Below are positions 37,684 to 45,695 of a stretch of DNA of 45,709 bases, piece after piece (the stretch's first letter is position 1; each line of letters opens with the position of its first letter). The DNA lies in NCBI GenBank assembly GCA_024644535.1, contig JAHEKX010000015.1:1-45709 (forward strand), in the 5' to 3' direction. The DNA comes from Gammaproteobacteria bacterium (GTDB taxonomy: Bacteria; Pseudomonadota; Gammaproteobacteria; Pseudomonadales; Halieaceae). The notes beneath the pieces were generated by a model. It did not search any database, was not told the DNA's origin, and saw only the letters and a list, made by a program, of their open reading frames with translations. The position numbers were made by a program, and so were the translations under genes.

Positions 37684-37936
37684 ACAGTTCTCTGAGCGTT
37701 GTAACGTTTTATGGTTATTGGGCTGGATTTGAGTGTAACAGTCGATTATGAATATTCGTAGTCTGAATAGGCTAGGAGGGCTGTGATGAAAGCTTTGTCT
37801 TAAGAAGAGCAGTCTTTATTATTTAGAGTCGGCCGACTAAAGGGCCTGGCGCGATGAGTGTCGCCAGTCAGTGGGCCGGTTCACGAAACGCAAGTGCCTA
37901 TGCATTACAGGATTGTTGAACGATAAGGAAACTAAA
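37684..37936. promoter_or_regulatory. Divergent intergenic region with palindrome and orphan ribosome site
   Basis: It separates the MFS gene (minus) from the crotonase gene (plus). It contains a perfect 12-bp palindrome AGTCGGCCGACT (37827-37838), a 6-bp stem CTGGCG/CGCCAG (37846-37867), and a strong AGGAGG followed by a five-codon frame (ATG at 37786, stop at 37801). The palindrome could bind a regulator of either gene. I see no full gene. Confidence 0.4.
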
Positions 37937-38752
37937 ATGAATACGGTAATCACGCGGCAGCTAGACGACGATATACTGGAAGTCCGACTGAATCGGCCAG
38001 AGCGTTTTAACGCGCTAAGCGAAGCATTAGTCGGCGAGTTAACGGAGGTTTTTCGGGGCCTAAATCGAGACCGCCAAAATCGGGTGGTGATTTTGACGGG
38101 CGAAGGCCGCGGGTTTTGTTCGGGCGCCGATCTGAAATCGGATAACTCATCGGCAGGATCTGTACCGGGCACCGAGGGCATGAGCGACCTTGGTTACGTA
38201 TACAAGTTTCAGGAATATATCGCCGATATGATTCTAGCGATTCACGAGTGCGACAAGCCTGTTATTGCAGCGGTCAATGGCGCGGCGGCGGGTGGCGGCC
38301 TATCAATGGCGTTGGCCTGCGACATTCGTATTGGCAGTGAAAAAAGCAAATACGGTGCCGTTTATATTAAGACCGGGTTGTCGGGCTGTGATGTCGGCTC
38401 CAGTTACTTGTTGCCGCGCATTGTTGGCGTGTCCGCGGCAACTGAATTAATGTTAACTGGGCAGGTTATTAACGCAGAGGAAGCGAAAGCTTTGGGCTTG
38501 GTGTCGCGAATAGTTGAGCCTGATGCTCTGATTGATGAAGCACTGGTCATGGCCCGAGCAATTGCCCAGAATAGCGAATACGGTGTGTGGATGACTAAGA
38601 AAGGGATCCGAACCAATCAGGATGCATCAAGCCTGCGCCATGCCATGGAGCTAGAGAATCGCCAGCAGGTGCTGGGGTACTTTTCGGGTTGCATGGAAGA
38701 AGCTATGGCCTCGTTCCAAGAAGGACGGCCACCAAAGTGGAAAAAGCTGTAA
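37937..38752 (+). CDS. Crotonase-superfamily protein (enoyl-CoA hydratase/isomerase-like)
   Basis: 271 residues from the ATG at 37937 with AAGGA 7 bases upstream; a frame extension to 37871 is unlikely. The crotonase fold is clear: LNRPERFNAL, GRGFCSGADL (oxyanion strand), VNGAAAGGGLSMALACDIRIGS (second oxyanion and CoA site) and SSYLLPRIVG. The classical hydratase glutamates appear to be absent: GGGxE is GGGLS and the second Glu position reads AVYI. An Asp in SGCDVGSSYLLP aligns with the catalytic Asp of dienoyl-CoA isomerases. The reaction may therefore be isomerisation, or another crotonase chemistry, rather than hydration. It acts on acyl-CoA made by the flanking ligases (inference). Confidence 0.88.
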   Translation: MNTVITRQLDDDILEVRLNRPERFNALSEALVGELTEVFRGLNRDRQNRVVILTGEGRGFCSGADLKSDNSSAGSVPGTEGMSDLGYVYKFQEYIADMILAIHECDKPVIAAVNGAAAGGGLSMALACDIRIGSEKSKYGAVYIKTGLSGCDVGSSYLLPRIVGVSAATELMLTGQVINAEEAKALGLVSRIVEPDALIDEALVMARAIAQNSEYGVWMTKKGIRTNQDASSLRHAMELENRQQVLGYFSGCMEEAMASFQEGRPPKWKKL

Positions 38753-38753
38753 G

Positions 38754-38864
38754 GTGAATGAACGTGACGACTCGGTTATCACGGGTTTTAAATTGAATCA
38801 CGGCGACGAGCAGTGGCTGGCTCACAGTGACACCGCCATTGTTGAAGAGCGAATTCAGCCGTGA
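38754..38864 (+). pseudogene. Possible 36-codon frame or gene remnant after the crotonase gene
   Basis: A GTG one base past the crotonase stop opens a 36-residue frame (VNERDDSVITGFKLNHGDEQ...) with a mixed, protein-like composition. I do not recognise it. It could be a tiny coupled gene, a decayed start of a lost gene, or chance. Confidence 0.2.
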
Positions 38865-38940
38865 AATCGTACAATCCTACGCTCGGTGTTTACCGACGGC
38901 GTGAACCGAATAATAGCGAATATACAAGCGAGCACCCTAA

Positions 38941-40641
38941 ATGATTAACGTACAAGATGTTCATAATAAACGCGATGAAATCACGGGCCCCGGCGCCTTT
39001 TTTGAGCTGGATAGCTTTTCGGTAGGGCCTGCGACTTACAGGGGTTTTAAACATGCACCTGCCGATATGCTGGGTGTAATCGGAGCCGGCCGGCAGCACC
39101 TGGATAAGCCTTTTATAGTATTCGAAGATCTGCGCTACGACTACGCGCGTTTCTATCAAGAAGTGGACGCTCTAGCCGCGTATTTGCAAAGCGAACTTGG
39201 TGTTAAGCCTGGTAATAGAGTAGTCATTGCCATGCAAAACTGTCCACACTGGTCGGTGTCGTTTTATGCGATCTTATCGGTAGGCGCTATCGCGGTACCT
39301 TTAAACTCTTGGAGCAAAGCCGAAGAGCTGGATTATCTAGTCGGCAACGCCGATCCGGTATGCGCCGTTGTTGATGCGCGTCGTTGTGCTTTACTCGAGA
39401 CCTTAGATCACCGCAAAGACTTACCGGTGCTGATTACCACACAGTTAGGCGCCTGTGAGCTGCCCGCCAATGGCACTGCCTTAGAAGCTGCATTAGCTTT
39501 TGGTACTGCAGCTGAATTATCTCCTGTCGCGGTTGATCCCAACGACGTGGCGATGATTATGTACACCTCGGGTAGCACCGGTAAACCCAAAGGCGTGGTC
39601 ACGTCGCACCGCGCTGTGGCGCAAGCCGTTATGAACATGCTGTATTTGGGCTATCTTGCCATGAGCTTAGATGGTGAGCGCGAATTTCGCGGTGGCGCCA
39701 CAAGCGAGACCGCTATGTTAACGGTGCCTTTATTCCACGGTACTGGCTTGATCTCAGGTTTGTTGCTGCCTGCATTTATCGGCTCTAAAGTTGTCATGAT
39801 GCGCAGGTGGAACACCGAAACTGCAATGGAATTAATCGACCGCGAAAAGATCACCACGATGAGCTCGGTACCCGCCATTTTGCGCGATGTTATTACCAGC
39901 CCATTGCGTCATAAGTACAGCATTGAATCGTTGTTGCGTATTGTTGCTGGTGGCGCGGCAACGCCTGTGGACTTACCCGATTTGATTACCTCCGAGTTAC
40001 CTCATGCCAGTCGATCAGCCGGTTTTGGCATGACCGAAACTGTCGCCGTGGGCTCACAAATGGCGGGTGTGGTCTACGATATAAAGGTGGGCTCAGCCGG
40101 TCTGCCATCGCCTGTCATGGAATTTCGTATAGCCGATGCGAATGATCAGCCGCTGGCGACGGGACGGGATGGAGAGATTCAATTACGCGGCATTACCTGC
40201 CTGAAAGAGTACTGGAATAACGCCGAGGCCACCGACCGTGTATTCACTGCCGATGGATGGATGCGCACCGGCGACTTGGGACATCTTGATGAAGATGGCT
40301 TTGTATTTATTACCGGTCGCAGCAAAGAGATTGTGATTCGCGCGGGCGAGAACATCAGTCCTAACGAAATCGAAGACGCCGCCTACGAAAACCCCAATGT
40401 CAAAGAAAGTGTTGTTTTCGGTGTGCCGGACCAGCGCATGGGCGAAGAGTTGGCCATGGTGATTTATGCACACGAGGGCTCAGATTTAGATGAAGCGTCA
40501 CTACGCGAACATTTAGCATCGCGTTTGGCGGGCTTTAAGGTGCCCAAGTACATCACGCTGACAGACGAGCCCCTGCCGCGTAACAACAGCGAGAAGTTAG
40601 ACAAACTTGCATGTCGTAGAATGTACTATCCTGAGGCTTAG
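38941..40641 (+). CDS. AMP-forming acyl-CoA ligase (second)
   Basis: 566 residues, ANL superfamily, distinct from the first ligase. Motifs: the P-loop MYTSGSTGKPKGVVTSH near residue 205, GFGMTETVAVGS near 360, RTGDLGHLDEDGFVFITGRSKE near 440 and RAGENISPNEIED near 470. The C-terminal catalytic lysine motif is slightly unusual (PRNNSEKLDK rather than PRNxxGKxxK), but the lysine is kept. The ATG at 38941 has no strong ribosome site, and the true start could be nearby. It probably follows the crotonase gene in one transcript. Two ligases in one cluster suggest two activation steps, or two acids, in the same pathway. Confidence 0.92.
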   Translation: MINVQDVHNKRDEITGPGAFFELDSFSVGPATYRGFKHAPADMLGVIGAGRQHLDKPFIVFEDLRYDYARFYQEVDALAAYLQSELGVKPGNRVVIAMQNCPHWSVSFYAILSVGAIAVPLNSWSKAEELDYLVGNADPVCAVVDARRCALLETLDHRKDLPVLITTQLGACELPANGTALEAALAFGTAAELSPVAVDPNDVAMIMYTSGSTGKPKGVVTSHRAVAQAVMNMLYLGYLAMSLDGEREFRGGATSETAMLTVPLFHGTGLISGLLLPAFIGSKVVMMRRWNTETAMELIDREKITTMSSVPAILRDVITSPLRHKYSIESLLRIVAGGAATPVDLPDLITSELPHASRSAGFGMTETVAVGSQMAGVVYDIKVGSAGLPSPVMEFRIADANDQPLATGRDGEIQLRGITCLKEYWNNAEATDRVFTADGWMRTGDLGHLDEDGFVFITGRSKEIVIRAGENISPNEIEDAAYENPNVKESVVFGVPDQRMGEELAMVIYAHEGSDLDEASLREHLASRLAGFKVPKYITLTDEPLPRNNSEKLDKLACRRMYYPEA

Positions 40642-40685
40642 CTTTGTCATGGAAGTGTTTGTGCAGGTAGGTATCTTTTGGGCGC

Positions 40686-41351
40686 TTATCTGTGATCAGA
40701 GTGTATAGCTTGATGTTTGCGTTTCAAGACAAAGGCTGCGCTCCATAGCAAGGTGTAAAGGAATAGTAGTGCGGCTAGCGCGGGGTAGGGCGCGGTAAGA
40801 TTGCTGTGAGAGCCAGCGTAGGTCGTGAGTAGCGCATACGGAATGTGGCCCAAGCAGAAAAACACCATGAATTTGAGTCTGGGCATTTTGGCTGCGCCGG
40901 CTAGGCAGTAGGTGATTTCTGGCAGCATGGGAGCCGAGCGGCTGAGTAGCAACATCAGCGTTCCGTATTGTAAAAAATCATCTTGTACTTTGGCTTGCTC
41001 GTCGTGGGATAACCCAAGTCGTGAAAATAGCTGTAAACCCATGCGTCGACTTGCTTCGTAGGCGCAGAATGCGGCTGTGATTAAACCCAAAAATACGGCA
41101 CCGAAAGCGATTTGAAATCCTAAAAAATAACCTGCAAACAGAGCGACCCAGACAGTGGGAATCGAAAACAGCAAGTCGGCCAATAGCAAAGCAACGACCA
41201 AGGCGATTAAAGACTCTGCTGGTTGATGTTGTAGCAGTTCAAACCAGCGCTTGATATCGCTTAAATCGAACCAGCCCATCAGGCGTGTCAGTAAAAGTAA
41301 GCCGATAAAAAGTACTGCTAAGCGAAGGCTGACTTTAATGATGGGGTGCAT
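40686..41351 (-). CDS. VTT-domain (TVP38/DedA-related) membrane protein
   Basis: 221 residues with about six hydrophobic segments. The VTT core is visible: ALFAGYFLGFQIAFGAVFLGLITAAFCAYEASRRMG near residue 70-105, then LLLSRSAPMLPEITYCLAGAAKMP near 135-158, with the conserved Arg and Pro. DedA/VTT proteins are linked to lipid scrambling or undecaprenyl phosphate transport and envelope stress; which one applies here is unknown. It is convergent with the second ligase and divergent from the toxin-antitoxin pair. Confidence 0.87.
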   Translation of the reverse strand: MHPIIKVSLRLAVLFIGLLLLTRLMGWFDLSDIKRWFELLQHQPAESLIALVVALLLADLLFSIPTVWVALFAGYFLGFQIAFGAVFLGLITAAFCAYEASRRMGLQLFSRLGLSHDEQAKVQDDFLQYGTLMLLLSRSAPMLPEITYCLAGAAKMPRLKFMVFFCLGHIPYALLTTYAGSHSNLTAPYPALAALLFLYTLLWSAAFVLKRKHQAIHSDHR

Positions 41352-41438
41352 GAGCTACTGCAGTAATTGAATAAGGTTTCATGGTAACAAATTGTTCGCT
41401 ACTTACCGAGGAGCTTATTTTCCATCAAATTTGCTCAA

Positions 41439-41466
41439 AGTGGCACTTTTATTTTAAAGTGCCACT
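41439..41466. promoter_or_regulatory. Long palindromic operator of the Phd-zeta pair, overlapping a consensus -10
   Basis: AGTGGCACTTT (41439-41449) and AAAGTGCCACT (41456-41466) are perfect 11-bp inverted arms around TATTTT. TATAAT at 41466-41471 touches the right arm, and TAGGAGGT precedes the ATG. Binding of the antitoxin or the complex here would block the promoter, the usual autoregulation of toxin-antitoxin operons. The -10 would give a leader of only about 7 bases, so the true start site may differ. Confidence 0.75.
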
Positions 41467-41484
41467 ATAATCTAGGAGGTATTA

Positions 41485-41934
41485 ATGAGTTCAGAAACGC
41501 TAGAAGTCAAAGAGTCGGGTTCGTACGCAGTACTCTCGCACGAGTTGGCGAGTCAGATTGAAAGCTTGGCAGTATTGCCAGAGGTGTCAGATCTTAAACG
41601 TATGGGTGGCAAAGCCTTTGGTCGCAGTATTGAATCTACGCTTAAAGCGCTAAGTAAAACGCAAGAACCCATTGGCTTGAGTGTGCGCCGGCAAGATCTA
41701 GCGGTTGTTTTAAGCGTTTCTCAGTACGAGGAGATACTGAAAATGAAAGCTCTGTATCAACAGTTAGTAGTTCGCATAAAACAGCAAGAAATTGGTGGTA
41801 TCAGTAGCGAATTCGATCGCTTATATGAACGAATCAGCAGTCAGTCGTCGCGTGAAGCCGCGGATCAATTGTTTGGAGCGACTGGCGATGACCTAGGGCA
41901 TTCATACAATCCAGGGGGCGATAAACCTTTGTGA
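41485..41934 (+). CDS. Phd/YefM-like protein, probable antitoxin of the zeta toxin
   Basis: 149 residues. The middle (about 82-110: EPIGLSVRRQDLAVVLSVSQYEEIL) resembles the Phd/YefM antitoxin fold (a strand, a polar turn, then a strand ending in a (V/P)xxYEEI helix). The N-terminal 80 residues are unlike Phd and the C-terminal 35 (SREAADQLFGATGDDLGHSY) are probably disordered. It is longer than a usual Phd protein and does not look like the three-helix epsilon antitoxin normally paired with zeta toxins. It has a perfect ribosome site and overlaps the toxin gene by 4 bases. The antitoxin role is inferred from context. Confidence 0.7.
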   Translation: MSSETLEVKESGSYAVLSHELASQIESLAVLPEVSDLKRMGGKAFGRSIESTLKALSKTQEPIGLSVRRQDLAVVLSVSQYEEILKMKALYQQLVVRIKQQEIGGISSEFDRLYERISSQSSREAADQLFGATGDDLGHSYNPGGDKPL

Positions 41935-42557
41935 TTACGGTCATTGCGGGTGTTAATGGTGCGGGTAAAAGTTCCCTCGTTGGCGCGTATTTGCGAGCGA
42001 AAAGTGGTGAGTATTTTAATCCGGATGAAGTGACACGAAATTTACTGAGACGACACCCCGAATTCTCGCAAGAAACAGCGAACGCAGAAGCTTGGCGTAT
42101 CGGTTATGAGCAGCTTAAGTTGGCGGTGCAGCATAATTACGATTATACGATTGAAACGACCCTGGGCGGCAATTCAATCTGCAAGTTGTTGCACCGTGCG
42201 ATGGATGATGGGTGTGAAGTCCGTATCTTTTACTGTGGTTTAGAATCGCCTGAACTGCATGTTCAAAGAGTGGCACAAAGGGTGCGCCGGGGTGGACACT
42301 TTATACCCGAAACCAAGATTATAGAGCGTTGGGTAAGTTCTATTCATAACATGCTCAGTTTAATTCCGCGGCTCAGTGAACTCGCGGTGTTCGATAACTC
42401 GTTTCAATGTAACTTGATGACACGTCCGATGCCTAAATGCCTATTTTTGGTGAAAGCACATCAATTTATCGTATTACCTGTTAGTGATATGCCCGACTGG
42501 GCCAAGCCTATAGCGGCTCGGGCAATACAATGTGTTCTTGATGCAGGTTATCGATAA
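41931..42557 (+). CDS. Zeta-toxin-like P-loop kinase
   Basis: 208 residues from a GTG start that overlaps the upstream stop (GTGA). Walker A GVNGAGKSS (7-15, K13), the substrate segment EYFNPDEVTRNLL near 30, YTIETTLGG near 72 and the Arg-rich lid RVAQRVRRGGHFIPETKIIERW near 110-130 follow the zeta/PezT plan. Zeta toxins phosphorylate UDP-N-acetylglucosamine and block wall synthesis; some relatives act on other small molecules. Its last 10 bases overlap the end of dnaE2 on the other strand. Confidence 0.87.
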   Translation: MITVIAGVNGAGKSSLVGAYLRAKSGEYFNPDEVTRNLLRRHPEFSQETANAEAWRIGYEQLKLAVQHNYDYTIETTLGGNSICKLLHRAMDDGCEVRIFYCGLESPELHVQRVAQRVRRGGHFIPETKIIERWVSSIHNMLSLIPRLSELAVFDNSFQCNLMTRPMPKCLFLVKAHQFIVLPVSDMPDWAKPIAARAIQCVLDAGYR

Positions 42558-45500
42558 GCACGCGCTTTGATCGATAGCGAGGCAAGTACGTGTGTGTAGT
42601 CTTCTAAGTCGCCGGCGATAATATGGCTGACATTGTCTTTGCGTTCGAGCGTACCTTTAACCACCAATAAGCGTGCATTCATTAAAGCTTGGCGGCACCG
42701 TTCTTGCAGTTTGGGCCACACCACCACATTGTGATTGCCTGTCTCGTCTTCTAGGGTTAAAAAAATCACGCCAGACGCTGTGCCAGGGCGTTGTTTACAG
42801 GTGACTAAACCCGCGATGCGCACAAAGCGTTGCGAGGAGGTGGACAGCAGTTCGCGGTGGGTCGAGCATCGTTTAAAGGGCCACTCTTTGCGCAATAACG
42901 ATAGGGGGTGGTCGCGCAATGTTAAGCCTGTGCTTTGGTAATCTGCCAGCACATTCTCGGCAACACTGGGCGCCTCTATAGTCTGAGTTTGGTCGTTCTC
43001 GTTATTATCTAAACTTGCTAGCAAGGGGCGATATTCGGGTAGCCCTAGTACCTGCCACTGTGTCTGATGGCGGTGGCCGCTAATACTTGATAAGGCGTCG
43101 GCAGCACTGAGCACTTGCAGCTCATTCGCGGGTACAGCGGCGCGCTGTCGCAGTTCGCTCAGGGTCTTGAAAGGGCCATGCTGTCGCCGTACGTTTGTAA
43201 TACGTATGGCAGTAGCCTCGCTTAAGCCTTTGACTAAGCGTAGCCCCAAGCGAATGGTGTTGGGTTGCTGGCGGTAATCGGTAGCAACCAGCTGGTGATC
43301 CCAAACACTTTGGTTAACATCTAAAGGTTCGATCTTAATACCGTGGCGCTGGGCATCTTGTATTAGCTGTGACGGAGTATAAAACCCCATAGGTTGGCTA
43401 TTCAGGATCCCAACATAAAAAGCACCTGGGTGATGCCGCTTAAGCCACGCCGAGGCATAGGCTAACAAGGCAAAGCTTGCGGAGTGGGATTCTGGGAACC
43501 CGTAGCCGCCAAAGCCCTTGATCTGATCGAATAATCGGTTCGCAAAAGCCTCGTCGTAACCATTCGCTAGCATGCCCTGAATTAACTTGTGTTGGAAAGT
43601 CAGCAGTTTGCTGTTTTTGCCCCAATTGGTAATAGCGCGACGCAACTGGTCTGCCTCGCCGCCACTAAAGCCTGCTGCGACCATGGCTAAGCGAATGACT
43701 TGCTCTTGAAAAATAGGTACCCCGAGCGTGCGTTGCAGTACACCTTTAATAGCGTCGTTAGGAAAGGTGACGGGTTCTAAACCTGCACGGCGACGTAAGT
43801 AGGGGTGCACCATTTCACCTTGAATAGGGCCTGGGCGAACAATGGCAATTTCGATGACTAGGTCATAAAAACAGGCGGGCTTTAAGCGTGGCAACATGGC
43901 CATTTGTGCGCGCGACTCAATTTGAAATACCCCTAGGCTATCGCCGGTTTGCAGCATGCGGTAGGTGCTGGCGTCTTCCTTTGGGATTTCGCGTAAATGC
44001 GCAATGGTGGGTTGGTAATTGGCGATCAGATTTAAAGATTTGCGAATAGCCGATAACATACCCAGCGCTAAGACATCGACTTTAAGTAGACCCAAGGCCT
44101 CGATATCCTCTTTATCCCACTGAATGACCGTGCGATCCGGCATGCTGGCATTTTCAACAGGCACCAACTGCGATATAGGCCCTGCGCTAATCACAAAGCC
44201 ACCGACATGCTGCGACAAGTGCCGTGGAAATCCTAATATTTGACTGACTAAGTGCTGAAAATGCGAGGCCTGCTGTTCACTATGCTTAATGCCTTGCTCG
44301 TTAAAGCGCTGTTGCAGCTCGGCTCGACGATCCCACCAGGAGATCGACTGGCTCAGCTGCTCAACAAAACTGGCATCAAACCCCATGGCGCGACCGATAT
44401 CACGTATCGCACTGCGTGTTCGGTACGTAATAACCGTGGCGGCAAGAGCCGCTCGGCGACGCGAGTACTTTGAATAGATATATTGAATAACTTCTTCGCG
44501 GCGCTCGTGTTCAAAATCGACGTCAATATCGGGTGGCTCGTCGCGCTCTTGCGAAATAAAGCGTTCAAACAGTAAGTCGATATGTTCGGGCGATACCTCG
44601 GTAATACCTAGGCAGTAGCACACCACAGAATTGGCAGCAGAGCCTCGGCCTTGGCACAGAATACGACGCGATTTAGCAAAGTTAACGATATCGTATACGG
44701 TTAAAAAATAATGTTCGTAGCGCAACTGGGTAATCAGTTCTAGCTCTTTCTCGATGCGCTCTTGAATCGCATCAGGGGTGCCATTGGGCCAGCGTTGCTT
44801 GCAGCCTTGCTCGACTTCTTTGCGTAAGTACTCACTTGCGGTTTGGTCGGTAGGCACAATTTCTTGAGGGTATTCGTAGCGCAGTTCTTTTAACGAAAAC
44901 TGGCACTGATCGGCAATGGTCTGACTTTGCTGTATGAGCTCGTCTGGGTACAAGGCTTTAACCAGTTCCAAGGGTCGTAAATGCTGTTGGCTATTCCCTA
45001 AACGCAGTGTTCCTAAGCGTTCGATCTGAGTACGGTGATACAGCGCGGTTAAGGCATCGTGTAAGGCTTTGCGCTTGGGTGAATGCATTCGTACATCGCC
45101 GCAGGCGACCATGGGAATATTCAGTTCTTGGCTTAAGGCTTCAAAGGCCTGAAACTGTTGCCGGGTTTCGCCCGCTAACAAATGCTTAAACCCCAACCAG
45201 AGACGAGCTTTGAACCGTTTACTTAGCGTATGGCCAAAGGCAACCTGCGTGCGATCAAGCCGCTCTGGCAACCAAATCAGCAAGCAGTGTTTTAAGTGGA
45301 AAATTAAATCAGGTAAGTGGACTTCATACTGACCTTTATCGGCTCTACGCCTAGCTCGACTGATTAAGCCTGATAGCTCGCTGTAGGCATTTCTGTTAGG
45401 TGCTAGGGCGACTAAGCGAACGCCTTCTTGGGTATAAAACTCACTGCCGATAATCAGTTTAATGTTAGAAATCTCGGCCTGTACGTGAGCCTTTACTACG

Positions 45501-45637
45501 CCGGCAAGCGAGCATTCGTCAGTAATGGCAATTGCGCCATAACCTAATTCGGCGGCACGGGCGACCAGCTCGTCGGGGTGAGACGCGCCGCGCAAAAAGC
45601 TGTAGTTGCTGGTGCAAACCAGTTCGCAGTAGGGCAT
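42548..45637 (-). CDS. dnaE2: Error-prone DNA polymerase, alpha-subunit type
   Basis: 1,029 residues, a complete DnaE2/ImuC. The N-terminal PHP domain is recognisable (CELVCTSNYSFLRGASHPDEL, AITDECSLAGVVKAH). The polymerase catalytic acids are in PDIDVDF (369-375), and a third Asp lies in KVDVLALGMLSAIRK near residue 520. The helix-hairpin-helix region follows near 800 and an OB fold near 930-1000 (VRIAGLVTCKQRPGTASGVIFLTLEDETG). It makes mutagenic translesion DNA during SOS, usually with ImuA and ImuB, which are not in the window. Its LexA box lies 26 bases upstream of the start, so it is transcribed on its own. Confidence 0.95.
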   Translation of the reverse strand: MPYCELVCTSNYSFLRGASHPDELVARAAELGYGAIAITDECSLAGVVKAHVQAEISNIKLIIGSEFYTQEGVRLVALAPNRNAYSELSGLISRARRRADKGQYEVHLPDLIFHLKHCLLIWLPERLDRTQVAFGHTLSKRFKARLWLGFKHLLAGETRQQFQAFEALSQELNIPMVACGDVRMHSPKRKALHDALTALYHRTQIERLGTLRLGNSQQHLRPLELVKALYPDELIQQSQTIADQCQFSLKELRYEYPQEIVPTDQTASEYLRKEVEQGCKQRWPNGTPDAIQERIEKELELITQLRYEHYFLTVYDIVNFAKSRRILCQGRGSAANSVVCYCLGITEVSPEHIDLLFERFISQERDEPPDIDVDFEHERREEVIQYIYSKYSRRRAALAATVITYRTRSAIRDIGRAMGFDASFVEQLSQSISWWDRRAELQQRFNEQGIKHSEQQASHFQHLVSQILGFPRHLSQHVGGFVISAGPISQLVPVENASMPDRTVIQWDKEDIEALGLLKVDVLALGMLSAIRKSLNLIANYQPTIAHLREIPKEDASTYRMLQTGDSLGVFQIESRAQMAMLPRLKPACFYDLVIEIAIVRPGPIQGEMVHPYLRRRAGLEPVTFPNDAIKGVLQRTLGVPIFQEQVIRLAMVAAGFSGGEADQLRRAITNWGKNSKLLTFQHKLIQGMLANGYDEAFANRLFDQIKGFGGYGFPESHSASFALLAYASAWLKRHHPGAFYVGILNSQPMGFYTPSQLIQDAQRHGIKIEPLDVNQSVWDHQLVATDYRQQPNTIRLGLRLVKGLSEATAIRITNVRRQHGPFKTLSELRQRAAVPANELQVLSAADALSSISGHRHQTQWQVLGLPEYRPLLASLDNNENDQTQTIEAPSVAENVLADYQSTGLTLRDHPLSLLRKEWPFKRCSTHRELLSTSSQRFVRIAGLVTCKQRPGTASGVIFLTLEDETGNHNVVVWPKLQERCRQALMNARLLVVKGTLERKDNVSHIIAGDLEDYTHVLASLSIKARAYR

Positions 45638-45662
45638 AGGGCTTAATTACCGGGTTTAATAA

Positions 45663-45678
45663 CTGTATATTTATACAG
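45663..45678. promoter_or_regulatory. LexA (SOS) box upstream of dnaE2
   Basis: CTGTATATTTATACAG fits the gammaproteobacterial CTG-N10-CAG consensus with an AT-alternating centre. It lies 26 bases before the dnaE2 start and overlaps the expected -10 region. Confidence 0.9.
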
Positions 45679-45689
45679 TATTTTTTGCT

Positions 45690-45695
45690 TGTCAA
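45690..45695 (-). promoter_or_regulatory. Probable -35 of the dnaE2 promoter
   Basis: On the minus strand this reads TTGACA, a perfect -35. A TAAATA -10 follows after 16 bases, inside the LexA box, so LexA would cover the promoter. Confidence 0.6.

Noticed and set aside
37914-37920. TGTTGAA half-site upstream of the crotonase gene as a third operator
   Set aside because: The other arm is missing, and single 7-mers are expected by chance.
37871-37936. Upstream extension of the crotonase frame
   Set aside because: The extra 22 residues have no family likeness and the ATG at 37937 has a better ribosome site.
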